Part shown: positions 27,197 through 35,906 of the stretch, piece after piece | Numbering within the stretch: position 1 is the first letter of the stretch | Layout: every line of letters starts with the position of its first letter | Assembly: GCF_004404055.1 (NCBI RefSeq) | Contig: NZ_SOHK01000023.1 | Coordinates: forward strand, 87,696-151,695 | Direction: 5' to 3' | Source: Cryobacterium ruanii | GTDB taxonomy: Bacteria > Actinomycetota > Actinomycetes > Actinomycetales > Microbacteriaceae | DNA length: 64,000 bases | Notes under the pieces: model-generated | The model's database searches: none | What the model saw: the letters and a program-made list of their open reading frames with translations, nothing else | Told to the model about the DNA's origin: nothing | Translations under genes and position numbers: made by a program

Positions 27197-27498
27197 CTCA
27201 ATTCCTTTGCGCTCGTTGCGCACCCAATGACGGAATTAGTAGCGAGGGCGCAATCGTTCAGTGAGGTTGCCACGATGCTAGGGGCTGAATGGTGCGGTGT
27301 ATATACCTTTGAAAAAAATCACGGCACCAATTCAAAAGACGACGCCTCTCCCTCAGCCAGTGAAGTGTGGTCTAATGGTGAAAAATCGCACAATTGAAGT
27401 CCTGCGCCGCACCATGCGATCGCCACCGATTGCCAGTACGCCTCAGATCAGCACGCCTCAGATCAGCACGCCTCAGATCAGCACCGAGGAGAAGCCCA
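27197..27498. promoter_or_regulatory. Divergent control region between permease and glutamine-synthetase-like operon
   Basis: The 302-base gap is markedly AT-rich in 27300-27400 compared with its surroundings. It contains TTTGAA (27308-27313) and TTCAAA (27331-27336) as an inverted pair, and CAATTG (27391-27396). These could be operator parts for the FCD regulator encoded at the end of the operon, but no family consensus is recognisable. A three-fold 15-base tandem repeat occupies its right end, next to the ribosome-binding site. I see no gene here; a TTG at 27394 would only extend the ligase with repeat-encoded residues. Confidence 0.5.
27440..27484 (+). repeat. Three perfect 15-base tandem repeats abutting the ribosome-binding site
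   Basis: The unit GCCTCAGATCAGCAC occurs three times without a mismatch (27440-27454, 27455-27469, 27470-27484). One base later begins GAGGAG (27486-27491), the Shine-Dalgarno of the ligase gene. The unit length allows slippage without changing any downstream frame, so copy number could alter 5' leader length or structure. Confidence 0.9.
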
Positions 27499-28866
27499 AT
27501 GACAACCCGCACCGGAAACCTCACTCTCGACGACCTGACCGATCTCGTTTCCCGCCGTGAGATCGACACCGTCATTGTCGCCTTCACCGACATGCAGGGG
27601 CGCCTCGTGGGAAAACGGCTCTCTGCCCGACTCTTCCTGGAGGATGCGGCCGCGCATGGCGCGGAGTGCTGCAATTATCTTCTCGCCGTCGATGTCGAGA
27701 TGAATACCGTCGAGGGCTATTCAATGTCGAGCTGGTCGCACGGTTACGGTGATATGGCCATGATTCCCGACCTCGATACGCTGCGTTTGGCCCCGTGGCT
27801 GCCCGGAACAGCGCTGGTCACCGCCGATCTGCACTGGCTCGATGAGAAACCCGTGCTCGCCTCGCCGCGCCAGATTCTGCGCCGGCAGCTAGACCGGCTG
27901 GCGGAACACGGCCTAACTCCGTTTTGCGCTACCGAGCTCGAGTTCATCGTCTTCGACGACGGCTACCGTGATGCCCAGAACAAGGGATACCGCGGCCTCA
28001 CCCCGGGCAGCGACTACAACATCGATTACTCGCTGCTGGCATCCACTCGAATGGAACCGCTGCTGCGCGATATTCGCCTCGCCATGGACGGCGCAGGCAT
28101 GTACTGCGAAGGGGTAAAGGGAGAATGCAATTTCGGGCAGCAGGAGATCGGCTTTCGCTACGCGACGGCGCTGGCCACCTGTGACAATCATTCTGTTTAC
28201 AAGAACGGCGCGAAGGAGATCGCGGACGCGCACGGCAAGAGTCTCACCTTCATGGCCAAGTTCAATGAACGTGAGGGCAACAGCTGCCATATCCACATCA
28301 GCCTGCAGGGCCCGGGGGGCATCCCGGTGTTTCACGACCCGCAGGCGGAGCACGGCATGTCGAAGCTGTTCCGACACTTCCTGGCTGGGCAGCTCACCCT
28401 CATGCGGGAGCTGACCCTGTTTTCCGCCCCCAACATCAACTCGTATAAGCGTTACGTTCCGGGTAGTTTCGCCCCAACCGCGTTAGCGTGGGGGTTCGAC
28501 AATCGCACCTGTGCCCTGCGCGTCGTCGGTCACGGCCCGGCACTCCGGGTCGAGAACCGAGTGCCCGGAGGCGATGTGAACCAGTATCTGGCCGTCGCGG
28601 CCCTGATCGCGGCGGGTCTCTACGGCATCGAGCACGAACTTGAGCTGCAGCCCGCCTATGAGGGAAACGCCTACACCAGCGACGTGCCGCGGGTACCGTC
28701 GACCCTGCGCGAATCGGCCGAACTGTTCGCCGGTTCCGCCGTGGCCCGCGAGGCCTTCGGCGACGAGGTCGTCGACCACTACTTGAACAATGCCCGCATC
28801 GAGGTGCAGGCCTACGATGCCGTCGTCACCGACTGGGAGCGGGTGCGCGGTTTTGAGCGACTCTGA
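27499..28866 (+). CDS. Glutamine-synthetase-like gamma-glutamyl-amine ligase
   Basis: A 455-aa GlnA-type enzyme shorter and more divergent than assimilatory GlnA. Family features present: an N-terminal beta-grasp (VAFTDMQGRLVGKR), ATELEFIVF with metal-binding Glu, EGVKGECNFGQQEI, KEIADAHGKSLTFMAKF, NSCHIHISL and NSYKRYVPGSFAPTALAWGFDNRTCALRV. Relatives (PuuA, GlnA3, GlnA4, IpuC) couple glutamate to putrescine, polyamines, ethanolamine or isopropylamine using ATP. GAGGAG lies seven bases before ATG 27499. No adenylylation motif typical of GlnA-I was seen near the C-terminus. With a downstream SDR rather than an amine oxidase, an amino alcohol such as ethanolamine is the favoured substrate. Confidence 0.87.
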   Translation: MTTRTGNLTLDDLTDLVSRREIDTVIVAFTDMQGRLVGKRLSARLFLEDAAAHGAECCNYLLAVDVEMNTVEGYSMSSWSHGYGDMAMIPDLDTLRLAPWLPGTALVTADLHWLDEKPVLASPRQILRRQLDRLAEHGLTPFCATELEFIVFDDGYRDAQNKGYRGLTPGSDYNIDYSLLASTRMEPLLRDIRLAMDGAGMYCEGVKGECNFGQQEIGFRYATALATCDNHSVYKNGAKEIADAHGKSLTFMAKFNEREGNSCHIHISLQGPGGIPVFHDPQAEHGMSKLFRHFLAGQLTLMRELTLFSAPNINSYKRYVPGSFAPTALAWGFDNRTCALRVVGHGPALRVENRVPGGDVNQYLAVAALIAAGLYGIEHELELQPAYEGNAYTSDVPRVPSTLRESAELFAGSAVAREAFGDEVVDHYLNNARIEVQAYDAVVTDWERVRGFERL

Positions 28867-29644
28867 CATCGGACCGGTGATCGGCCTAACCACCTACCTT
28901 GAACAGGCACAGACCGGGGTCTGGGATGTGCCGGCCGCAATTCTGCCGCGGGTCTATTTCGACGCGATCACCAATGCCGGAGGAATTGCCGTGCTGCTGC
29001 CGCCCCAGCCGGTAAACGCTGCCATCGCCAACCGCGTGCTCGACGGGCTCGATGCCCTGGTTGTCACCGGCGGTAAGGACGTCGATCCGGCCCGGTACGG
29101 ACAGGCCCGGCACCCCCACACCGACGAGCCCCGGCCCGATCGGGATGCCTGGGAAAATATTCTGCTGCACGAGGCCATCGCCCGCGAACTGCCGTTCCTG
29201 GGCATTTGTCGCGGTGCGCAAATGCTCAATGTCGCCCTCGGCGGGAGCCTCCACCAGCATCTGCCCGATCTGGTCGGGGATACTACCTATCAGGCTGGCA
29301 ATGGTGTGTTCAACGTCGTCGACGTTGCCGTGGAAACAGATTCGACGCTCAGCGCGTTGCTGGGCGGCCAGACTCTCCTGCCCGCGGTGCCGGTATACCA
29401 CCACCAGTCCATCGACCGCGTCGCCGCCGGTCTGCGGGTAACCGCCAGAACGGATGCCGGCATTGTGCAGGCGGTCGAGCTGACGGCGGTGCCGTTCGGG
29501 GTAGCCGTGCAATGGCATCCGGAGCAGTCGCCCGGCGACCTTCGTTTGTTCACCGGACTGGTCAGCGCCGCCCGCGACTACCGCGTCGCAGATCCGCACC
29601 GGACCCGGCCCGCACCCCACGGCGCAGCAGAGGCAACAGCATGA
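28853..29644 (+). CDS. Class I glutamine amidotransferase-like gamma-glutamyl hydrolase (PuuD-like)
   Basis: About 263 aa from a TTG start overlapping the ligase by 14 bases. The start is uncertain: ATG 28790 is the only in-frame ATG and would overlap far more. The nucleophile Cys lies in [23 protein letters not shown] and the catalytic pair in [10 protein letters not shown] complete the triad. PuuD hydrolyses gamma-glutamyl-GABA to glutamate and GABA; here it would release the oxidised amine from its glutamyl tag. Its TGA overlaps the ATG of the aldehyde dehydrogenase (ATGA). Confidence 0.87.
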   Translation: MSDSDIGPVIGLTTYLEQAQTGVWDVPAAILPRVYFDAITNAGGIAVLLPPQPVNAAIANRVLDGLDALVVTGGKDVDPARYGQARHPHTDEPRPDRDAWENILLHEAIARELPFLGICRGAQMLNVALGGSLHQHLPDLVGDTTYQAGNGVFNVVDVAVETDSTLSALLGGQTLLPAVPVYHHQSIDRVAAGLRVTARTDAGIVQAVELTAVPFGVAVQWHPEQSPGDLRLFTGLVSAARDYRVADPHRTRPAPHGAAEATA

Positions 29645-31002
29645 GCAGCTATACCGTCGTCAACCCGGCCGATGAATCGATCGGTGAAACCGTCGAACAC
29701 CTCGGCGAGGACGAAACCGACGAGGCGATCGCCCGCGCCGTCTTGGCCCAGAAGGCGTGGGCTGGCGTTGCTCCCGCCGACAAGGCCCGCGTCTTGCGGC
29801 GATTCGCTGAGGTCGTTGACGCGGACCGAGAAAACCTGGCCGGAATCGAAGTGCGCAACTCGGGGCATCCGATCACACAGGCGCGCTGGGAAGCCGGGCA
29901 CGTGCGTGATGTGCTCGACTACTACTCGGCAGCCCCCGAGCGCATGTTCGGGCAGCAGATTCCGGTCGCGGGCGGCATCGACCTCACCTTTCACGAGCCG
30001 CTTGGCGTTGTCGGCGTGATCACTCCGTGGAACTTTCCGATGACGATCGGTGCCTGGGGATTCGCGCCGGCCCTCGCCGCCGGCAACGCCGTGGTTTTGA
30101 AGCCGGCGGAGTGGACCCCTCTGTCGAGCATCCGTTTGGGTGAACTCGCCCTCGACGCGGGACTGCCGGAGGGACTGTTCCAGGTGCTGCCAGGGCGTGG
30201 TTCGGTCGTGGGAACCCGGTTTGTGACGCACCCCGACGTGCGCAAAGTCGTGTTCACCGGCTCGACCACTGTCGGCAAGCAGATCATGGCCGGGTGTGCC
30301 GAACAGGTCAAGCGGGTAACGCTCGAACTCGGCGGCAAGAGCGCCAATATCGTCTTCGCCGACGCCGACCTGGAACGCGCGGCCGCTGCGGCGCCGTCGG
30401 GCGTGTTCGAGAACGCGGGCCAGGATTGCTGCGCTCGAAGTCGCATCTTGGTGCAGGCCAGCGTGTTCGACCGGTTCATGGAGCTGCTCGAACCGGCCGT
30501 CGCCGCGGTGCGGGTCGGCGATCCGACCGACCCGGCCACCGAGATGGGCCCCCTCGTCTCACGGCAGCATCACGCTGCCGTGTCGGCGTATCTGCCCGCA
30601 GCTGCACCGGTCGCCTTTCGTGGGAGCGCTCCGACCGGTGCAGGGTTCTGGATCGCCCCGACCGTGCTCACTCCATCCAGCCGTCTCGACCGGTGCGTGA
30701 CCGATGAGATCTTCGGTCCGGTCGTGACCGTGCTGCCCTTCGATGATGAGGCCGATGCCGTGAAGCTCGCTAACGACACCGACTACGGGCTGTCCGGCTC
30801 GATCTGGACCAGGGACGTCGGCCGGGCCATTCGTGTGGCCCGTGGGGTCGAGTCGGGCAATCTGTCGGTCAATTCGCACTCGTCCGTGCGCTACTCAACC
30901 CCTTTCGGCGGGTTCAAGCAGTCCGGGCTCGGACGGGAACTGGGACCGGATGCTCCCCTGCAATTCACCGAGACCAAGAACGTTTTCATCGCGGTTGACT
31001 AG
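29641..31002 (+). CDS. NAD(P)-dependent aldehyde dehydrogenase of the gamma-glutamyl pathway
   Basis: A 453-aa ALDH, slightly shorter than the usual 480-500. Motifs: [10 protein letters not shown], the Rossmann [11 protein letters not shown], catalytic Glu in [13 protein letters not shown], catalytic Cys in [12 protein letters not shown] and [18 protein letters not shown] 29641 overlaps the hydrolase stop by four bases; the frame is open far upstream but only as the hydrolase's shadow. In the Puu route the equivalent enzyme (PuuC) oxidises gamma-glutamyl-aminobutyraldehyde. Here the expected substrate is the gamma-glutamylated aldehyde made by the adjacent SDR. Confidence 0.9.
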   Translation: MSSYTVVNPADESIGETVEHLGEDETDEAIARAVLAQKAWAGVAPADKARVLRRFAEVVDADRENLAGIEVRNSGHPITQARWEAGHVRDVLDYYSAAPERMFGQQIPVAGGIDLTFHEPLGVVGVITPWNFPMTIGAWGFAPALAAGNAVVLKPAEWTPLSSIRLGELALDAGLPEGLFQVLPGRGSVVGTRFVTHPDVRKVVFTGSTTVGKQIMAGCAEQVKRVTLELGGKSANIVFADADLERAAAAAPSGVFENAGQDCCARSRILVQASVFDRFMELLEPAVAAVRVGDPTDPATEMGPLVSRQHHAAVSAYLPAAAPVAFRGSAPTGAGFWIAPTVLTPSSRLDRCVTDEIFGPVVTVLPFDDEADAVKLANDTDYGLSGSIWTRDVGRAIRVARGVESGNLSVNSHSSVRYSTPFGGFKQSGLGRELGPDAPLQFTETKNVFIAVD

Positions 31003-31023
31003 TCCCACACTGAAGGAGACCCT

Positions 31024-31812
31024 GTGACAATCACTCCCATCGACCTGACCCAGCGCTTAGCCGGGAAGGTCGCCGTTATCACCGGCGGGGCCAGTGGTAT
31101 TGGCTTGGCCACCGCGAAACGCTTCAGAGCCGAGGGCGCCACCGTCGTCATCGGTGACCTCGACGACAAGGCCGGCCAGGCGGCGGCCCTGCTGGTCGGC
31201 GGTCTCTTCGTGAAGGTCGATGTCACGGATCAAGACCAGGTGGATCACCTCTTCGACACCGCATTCGACACCTATGGATCGGTGGACGTGGCCTTCAACA
31301 ACGCGGGAATTTCTCCACCCGACGACGACTCTATCGAGACGACCGAACTTCCCGCCTGGCAGAAGGTGCAGGACGTCAACCTCAAATCGGTGTACCTCTG
31401 CTGCCGCGCGGCCCTGCGCCATATGGTTCGACAGGGCAGCGGATCGATCATCAACACGGCTAGTTTCGTCGCCGTGCTGGGGTCAGCGACCAGCCAGATC
31501 TCCTACACCGCGTCGAAGGGCGGAGTACTCGCGATGAGCCGGGAACTAGGCGTGCAGTTCGCCCGCCAGGGAATTCGGGTAAACGCACTCTGCCCGGGGC
31601 CGGTCAACACCCCGCTGCTGCAGGAACTGTTCGCCAAAGACCCCGAGAGAGCCGCACGACGACTCGTGCATATTCCGGTGGGTCGCTTCGCCGAACCCGA
31701 GGAACTCGCTGCGGCCGTTGCTTTTCTGGCCAGTGACGACTCCTCTTTCATGACCGGCTCCACCTTTCTGGTGGACGGTGGCATCAGCTCGGCCTATGTC
31801 ACGCCAGAATAG
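31024..31812 (+). CDS. SDR-family NAD(P)-dependent alcohol dehydrogenase
   Basis: A 262-aa classical short-chain dehydrogenase. The cofactor site is VITGGASGIGLA, an acidic D in VIGDLDD suggests NAD over NADP, and NNAG, Ser and YTASKGG make up the active site. It has GTG start 31024 with AAGGAG upstream, 21 bases after the aldehyde dehydrogenase. It occupies the position where an amine oxidase (PuuB) would be expected, so an alcohol rather than an amine is probably oxidised in this pathway. That substrate is inferred from context, since SDR sequence alone does not show it. Confidence 0.87.
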   Translation: MTITPIDLTQRLAGKVAVITGGASGIGLATAKRFRAEGATVVIGDLDDKAGQAAALLVGGLFVKVDVTDQDQVDHLFDTAFDTYGSVDVAFNNAGISPPDDDSIETTELPAWQKVQDVNLKSVYLCCRAALRHMVRQGSGSIINTASFVAVLGSATSQISYTASKGGVLAMSRELGVQFARQGIRVNALCPGPVNTPLLQELFAKDPERAARRLVHIPVGRFAEPEELAAAVAFLASDDSSFMTGSTFLVDGGISSAYVTPE

Positions 31813-32560
31813 TGTTCCGCCACCGACGGCGGGTCTGAGCGGTGATCTGCTTCTGGGCCCGGTCTCTGGCACCAACACGTTCGAAGAGACAATGCAACGA
31901 CTGCTGCAAACGGTGCGGCTGGGTCTGATCGCGCCGGGCGAGCGGCTGCCGGCCGAACGAGACCTTGCTGCGCAGCTTGGCGTCAGTCGCGACACACTGC
32001 GAGAGGCGATTGGGTCGCTCGCCGAGGCCGGCTACCTGATCACCAGACGTGGGCGGTACGGCGGCACCTTCGTCAGCGACGTGCTGCCCTCGCCGCCGGT
32101 GATGGCGGCGGAAAGAACGGCCAGCGCCTCGCACCCGTCGATCACCGCCGCGGAGATCGATGATGTGCTCACCCTGCGGGACATTCTCGAGGTTGGAGCC
32201 GCGCGCGCCGCCGCCGGGCGGGTGCTATCCCCGCCAGAACGTGAGTTGCTCTGGTCGAGCCTCGCGGCGGCCGCAGATGCCGGCGCCGGCGAGTACCGCC
32301 GCGTCGATTCCCGCCTGCACCTCTATATCGGCGAGTTGGCCGGTTCCCCGTCGCTCGTGCCGCTTCTCGCCGACGTGCGCATGCGGCTCAACGAATTGCT
32401 CGATGCCATTCCGTTGCTGGCGCCCAACATCGCCCATTCCAATAGGCAGCACGAACAAATCGTCGTCGCGATTCTCACCGGCCGGCCGGATGCCGCAGCC
32501 GAGGCCATGCGGGAGCACCTGAGCGGTACCGCCCTGCTCCTGCGCGGCTTTCTCGAATGA
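31796..32560 (+). CDS. GntR-family regulator with FCD ligand-binding domain
   Basis: A 254-aa FadR-type regulator. The winged HTH lies at about 20-85 (IAPGERLPAERDLAAQLGVSRDTLREAIGSLAEAGYLITRRGRYGGTFV). The all-helical FCD domain follows with its metal-binding pattern: Asp in EIDDVLTLRDILE, His in DSRLHLYIGEL, and His in NRQHEQIVVAIL. ATG 31796 lies inside the SDR 3' end (17-base overlap), so it is translated with the operon. FCD regulators usually repress their own operon until a carboxylated metabolite binds; a gamma-glutamylated intermediate would suit. Operators would be in the 27197-27498 region. Confidence 0.9.
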   Translation: MSRQNSVPPPTAGLSGDLLLGPVSGTNTFEETMQRLLQTVRLGLIAPGERLPAERDLAAQLGVSRDTLREAIGSLAEAGYLITRRGRYGGTFVSDVLPSPPVMAAERTASASHPSITAAEIDDVLTLRDILEVGAARAAAGRVLSPPERELLWSSLAAAADAGAGEYRRVDSRLHLYIGELAGSPSLVPLLADVRMRLNELLDAIPLLAPNIAHSNRQHEQIVVAILTGRPDAAAEAMREHLSGTALLLRGFLE

Positions 32561-32630
32561 GCCGGGCTTAAACGGGAGATCAGCAAGCGCGTCGTGAAGG
32601 CACGAGCGGCGGCATCCGCTCGCCTCAGCC

Positions 32631-32678
32631 GATCAGCGCCTCAGTCAATCAGCGCCTCCGCCGATCAGCGCCTCGACC
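32631..32678. repeat. Three imperfect 16-base tandem repeats at the 3' end of the NCS2 gene
   Basis: ATCAGCGCCTC recurs at 16-base intervals starting at 32632, 32648 and 32664 with small differences between. The array covers the stop codon of the minus-strand permease and its last codons, so slippage here has probably reshaped the C-terminus. Confidence 0.7.
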
Positions 32679-34141
32679 GGGCCACGCACGAAGAAGAGCA
32701 CGAAACCGACCGCGACGACCCAGAGCAGCGGGCTGATCTCGCGGCCCTTGCCCGAGAAACTGCGTACGAGCACCCAGCTGATGAACCCGGCGCCGATGCC
32801 GTTGGCAATCGAATAGGTCAACGGCATCACGATAATGGTCAGGAAGATCGGTAGCGTGCTGGAGAATTCGGTGAAGTCGAGGTGTCGAATCTGCGCCACC
32901 ATGAGCGCTCCAACGATGACCAGGGCGGCGGCGGCGACTTCGAGCGGCACGATCTGGGTCAGCGGGGTGAAGAACATTGCGGCCAGAAAGAGGATTCCGG
33001 TGATCACGTTGGCCACGCCGGTGCGGGCTCCCTCGCCGATACCGGCCCCGGATTCGATGAACACGGTGTTCGAGGATGCGCTCGTCGCACCGCCGGCGAC
33101 AGCACCGATGCCCTCGACGATCAGGGCGGATTTGAGCCGAGGAAACTTGCCGTCCTTGTCGGCGAGGCCAGCCTCGCTGGCCAGGCCGGTCATGGTGCCC
33201 ATGGCGTCGAAGAAATTGGTGAAAACGAGGGTGAAGACGAGCATGACGGCGGCAAGCATGCCGATGCGTTCGAAGGCACCGAACGAGACCTGGCCGATCA
33301 GGCCGAGGTCGGGCAGGGCTACCACTCTCGTCGGCAGCACCGGGGCGTTCAGGTTCCAGCCGGCCGGGTTCGTGCCGAGGGAGGGGCCGACCTTGAAAAT
33401 CGCCTCGAGGATCACAGCGACGACGGTGGTCGCCACGATGCCGATCAGCAGCGCTGCCTTGACTTTGCGGGCCAGCAACACGCCGATGACGATGAGCCCG
33501 ATCACGAAGACCGCGGTCGGCAGGGTGGCAATGGAGCCGGCATCGCCGAGCTGTACCGGTGGCGAGTTCGCGCCGCTGGCCCGCACGAAGCCGGAGTCGA
33601 CGAGGCCGATGAACGCGATGAACAGGCCAATGCCAACGGTGATGGCGATCTTCAGCTGGCGCGGGATGGCGTTGAAGATGAGTTCGCGCAGGCCGGTCGA
33701 GGCCAGCAACACGATGATGAGGCCGTTAATGACGACGAGGCCCATCGCTTCGGCCCAGGTGACCTGGCCGACGACACTCACCGCGAGGAAGGAGTTGATA
33801 CCGAGACCGGCGGCGAAACCGTAAGGCAGGCGGGCGATGACGCCGAACAGAATCGTCATGACGCCGGCGGTCAGCGCCGTGACGGCGGCCACCTGCTCGT
33901 TCGGCAACCAACCGCCCTCCACGTCGACGGCGGCCTGATCAGCGCTGAACCCACCGAGAATCAGCGGGTTCAAAATGACGATGTAGGCCATCGTGACGAA
34001 GGTGACGATGCCGCCACGGAATTCGCGGGACCAGGTGGAGCCGCGTTTAGTGATCTCGAAGTAGGAGTCGACGCGGGCTTTCAGACCACGCGCTCCCGGC
34101 TGTGGCGACTCCCCTTGAGTAGGTGTTTCGGTGCTGCTGAT
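32645..34141 (-). CDS. NCS2-family adenine/guanine/hypoxanthine permease (AzgA type), probable AUC start
   Basis: The first in-frame ATG (33991) gives 448 aa, but it falls inside the first conserved segment (TMAYIVILNPLILG). Upstream the frame stays open and encodes the expected family N-terminus (GLKARVDSYFEITKRGSTWSREFRGG). No ATG, GTG or TTG occurs before the stop at 34166-34168. ATC at 34141, followed by SSTETPT and preceded by GGAG at six bases, gives a natural 498-aa protein. AzgA-type carriers import purine bases with protons; LGINSFLAVSVVG and FFDAMGTMTGLASEAGL are typical. The very C-terminus lies in a tandem repeat. Confidence 0.88.
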   Translation of the reverse strand: MSSTETPTQGESPQPGARGLKARVDSYFEITKRGSTWSREFRGGIVTFVTMAYIVILNPLILGGFSADQAAVDVEGGWLPNEQVAAVTALTAGVMTILFGVIARLPYGFAAGLGINSFLAVSVVGQVTWAEAMGLVVINGLIIVLLASTGLRELIFNAIPRQLKIAITVGIGLFIAFIGLVDSGFVRASGANSPPVQLGDAGSIATLPTAVFVIGLIVIGVLLARKVKAALLIGIVATTVVAVILEAIFKVGPSLGTNPAGWNLNAPVLPTRVVALPDLGLIGQVSFGAFERIGMLAAVMLVFTLVFTNFFDAMGTMTGLASEAGLADKDGKFPRLKSALIVEGIGAVAGGATSASSNTVFIESGAGIGEGARTGVANVITGILFLAAMFFTPLTQIVPLEVAAAALVIVGALMVAQIRHLDFTEFSSTLPIFLTIIVMPLTYSIANGIGAGFISWVLVRSFSGKGREISPLLWVVAVGFVLFFVRGPVEALIGGGAD

Positions 34142-34201
34142 GGTGTGCTCCCGGTACCGTGGCGTTTAGCGCAAGGTTTCAGTCTACGACCGGCCGACCG
34201 C

Positions 34202-35767
34202 TCAAACGTGCGGCACGAACCGGCCCCAGGCCAGGCGTCGTTCGCGATTCGGGTCGGATTCGACGTGGTCCTGCTGATCGATGATGAGGGTTTCCCGGGT
34301 GCCTTCGTCGTAATGCGGCCACGCGGCCGATGGCACCCCGCCGTGCACAAAGCCGAGCCACCAGCCCTGCATTCGGGTGCCGATGTCCTGAAAGGCGCGA
34401 CGTCCGCCGAGCGCAGTCATGCCGCGACCGAACCAGCCGTCGAGGCGGTCGAACAGCGGAAAAAGTTCGAGGCCGTGCGTGGCATCGAGGCCCATCAGTC
34501 GAAGCAGTCGCGGCGCGGCATCGAAGCGGTAGAAGTACACCGGCGCGTATCGGGAGTGCCGCTCGCCGACCTTCACGCTCGGATACCAGAAGGAGTAGTC
34601 GCCACCGAAATCGAGTGCTGCCCTCAGCGCGGGTATGCCCGGATACTGAGCCTTGAGCGCCTTCTTCGCCTTCTTCTTGGTGTTCTTGAAAATGGCGCGG
34701 ATGCGCGGGGGTGTCGTGGCGAGAATGTCGATGCGCCCGCTGAATAGCGAGCCCTCCCGCGCGTTCGTGCCGATGATCAGCGGGATGCGCGCAGCCCGGC
34801 CATCCCGAAAGGCGTCGAGCGGGCGCTCAGGCAGAAAATCGCCGTCGATCACGGGGCAGAGCGGAATCGTGCCCGGGTCCTGGTCGGGCGTGCGCACCGT
34901 CAGCGCCGTCGTCGCCACGGCGAGCCACGCCGGGTCGGCCGCGAGTAGCAGGCGGGCAGCGTCGGCATCGCTGTACCGGCCGGGGGCGTCGACCAGGCTG
35001 TCGACGAATTCGCTCGCCCAGCGCGCGGTGAGCTCACTCGGGTACACCGCGTTCGGCGGCGCACTCTGCGCGATTGCCCGATGGAACAAGCCGGCCGCGC
35101 TCGGCACGGTCATCAGGGTGGTTACCGCGTTACCGCCGGCCGACTCACCGAACAGGGTGACGGCGTCCGGGTCGCCGCCGAAGGCGCGAATATTGTCGCG
35201 CACCCATTGCAGGGCCGCAACCTGGTCGCGCAGCCCCAGATTGTTCTCAAACGGATGCTCCGGCGTGGCATACCGGGAGAAATCGAGGTACCCGAGGGCT
35301 CCCAGACGGTAGTTGAGGCTGACGTAGACGATGCCGCCCCGCCGCACGAGCCCCTCCCCCTGACGCGGAACCTCACGGCTGGAGCCGACGCTGTAGGCGC
35401 CGCCGTGGATGAACACCATCACCGGACGCAGGGCGTCCTGCAGTTGCGCGCCGGGGCGCAACCGCTCGTCGGGAGCGATCACGTTGAGATTGAGGCAGTC
35501 CTCCCCCTGGGGAATCCGCGGGTGAGCACCGCGAAACTGGCCTTTGTGACTCTGCGGGGCGATCAGGCCCCACTCGCTTGCGTCTCGCACGCCGCACCAG
35601 GCGAGTGCCGGCTGCGGGGCGCGAAAACGCAGGTCACCGACCGGGGCGGCCGCGTAGGGGACGCCCCGCCACGCGAGCACTCCGCGCTCGCGCACCCCGC
35701 GCAGCAGGCCGGTGGATACACGCACCTCGAGACCCGCCGTGGTAGTCGGATCAGCGAGTTGACTCAT
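34202..35767 (-). CDS. Type-B carboxylesterase/lipase family protein
   Basis: A 521-aa alpha/beta hydrolase. It has the type-B N-terminus (GLLRGVRERGVLAWRGVPYAAAPVG), the EDCLNLNVI signature, the oxyanion stretch VFIHGGAYSVGSSRE and the nucleophile elbow TLFGESAGGNAV. A likely acid residue lies around FGG-DYSFWYP and a His in DATHGLELFPLF. No signal peptide is seen, so it is probably cytoplasmic. A Lys-rich stretch (KNTKKKAKKALKAQ) sits in the cap region. Substrate unknown; the gene lies between two NCS2 permeases, one on each side. Confidence 0.9.
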   Translation of the reverse strand: MSQLADPTTTAGLEVRVSTGLLRGVRERGVLAWRGVPYAAAPVGDLRFRAPQPALAWCGVRDASEWGLIAPQSHKGQFRGAHPRIPQGEDCLNLNVIAPDERLRPGAQLQDALRPVMVFIHGGAYSVGSSREVPRQGEGLVRRGGIVYVSLNYRLGALGYLDFSRYATPEHPFENNLGLRDQVAALQWVRDNIRAFGGDPDAVTLFGESAGGNAVTTLMTVPSAAGLFHRAIAQSAPPNAVYPSELTARWASEFVDSLVDAPGRYSDADAARLLLAADPAWLAVATTALTVRTPDQDPGTIPLCPVIDGDFLPERPLDAFRDGRAARIPLIIGTNAREGSLFSGRIDILATTPPRIRAIFKNTKKKAKKALKAQYPGIPALRAALDFGGDYSFWYPSVKVGERHSRYAPVYFYRFDAAPRLLRLMGLDATHGLELFPLFDRLDGWFGRGMTALGGRRAFQDIGTRMQGWWLGFVHGGVPSAAWPHYDEGTRETLIIDQQDHVESDPNRERRLAWGRFVPHV

Positions 35768-35906
35768 GCCGTCGAGTCTATTCCGCTGTGCCGGCTCGGA
35801 ATCATGCTTGCGCGGGCTGGTGCTGACCCGGAATGGTGGTGATTCGCACAGGCCACAGCTCGACTACGCTCGACAGTGCTCACGCAACAGACGAAATGAG
35901 AATCAC

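Noticed and set aside
27440..27484. Tandem repeats considered as a CRISPR array
   Set aside because: The 15-base units are contiguous with no spacers and no cas genes are nearby.
27394..27498. N-terminal extension of the glutamine-synthetase-like ligase from TTG 27394
   Set aside because: It would encode repetitive SARLR residues not seen in the family, while ATG 27499 has an excellent ribosome-binding site.
29206..29640. Long N-terminal extension of the aldehyde dehydrogenase
   Set aside because: It lies wholly within the PuuD-like gene in another frame; the family start is ATG 29641.
32882..34747. A 621-codon + strand frame, charged and repetitive
   Set aside because: It is opposite the NCS2 permease and part of the esterase gene; no family resemblance.
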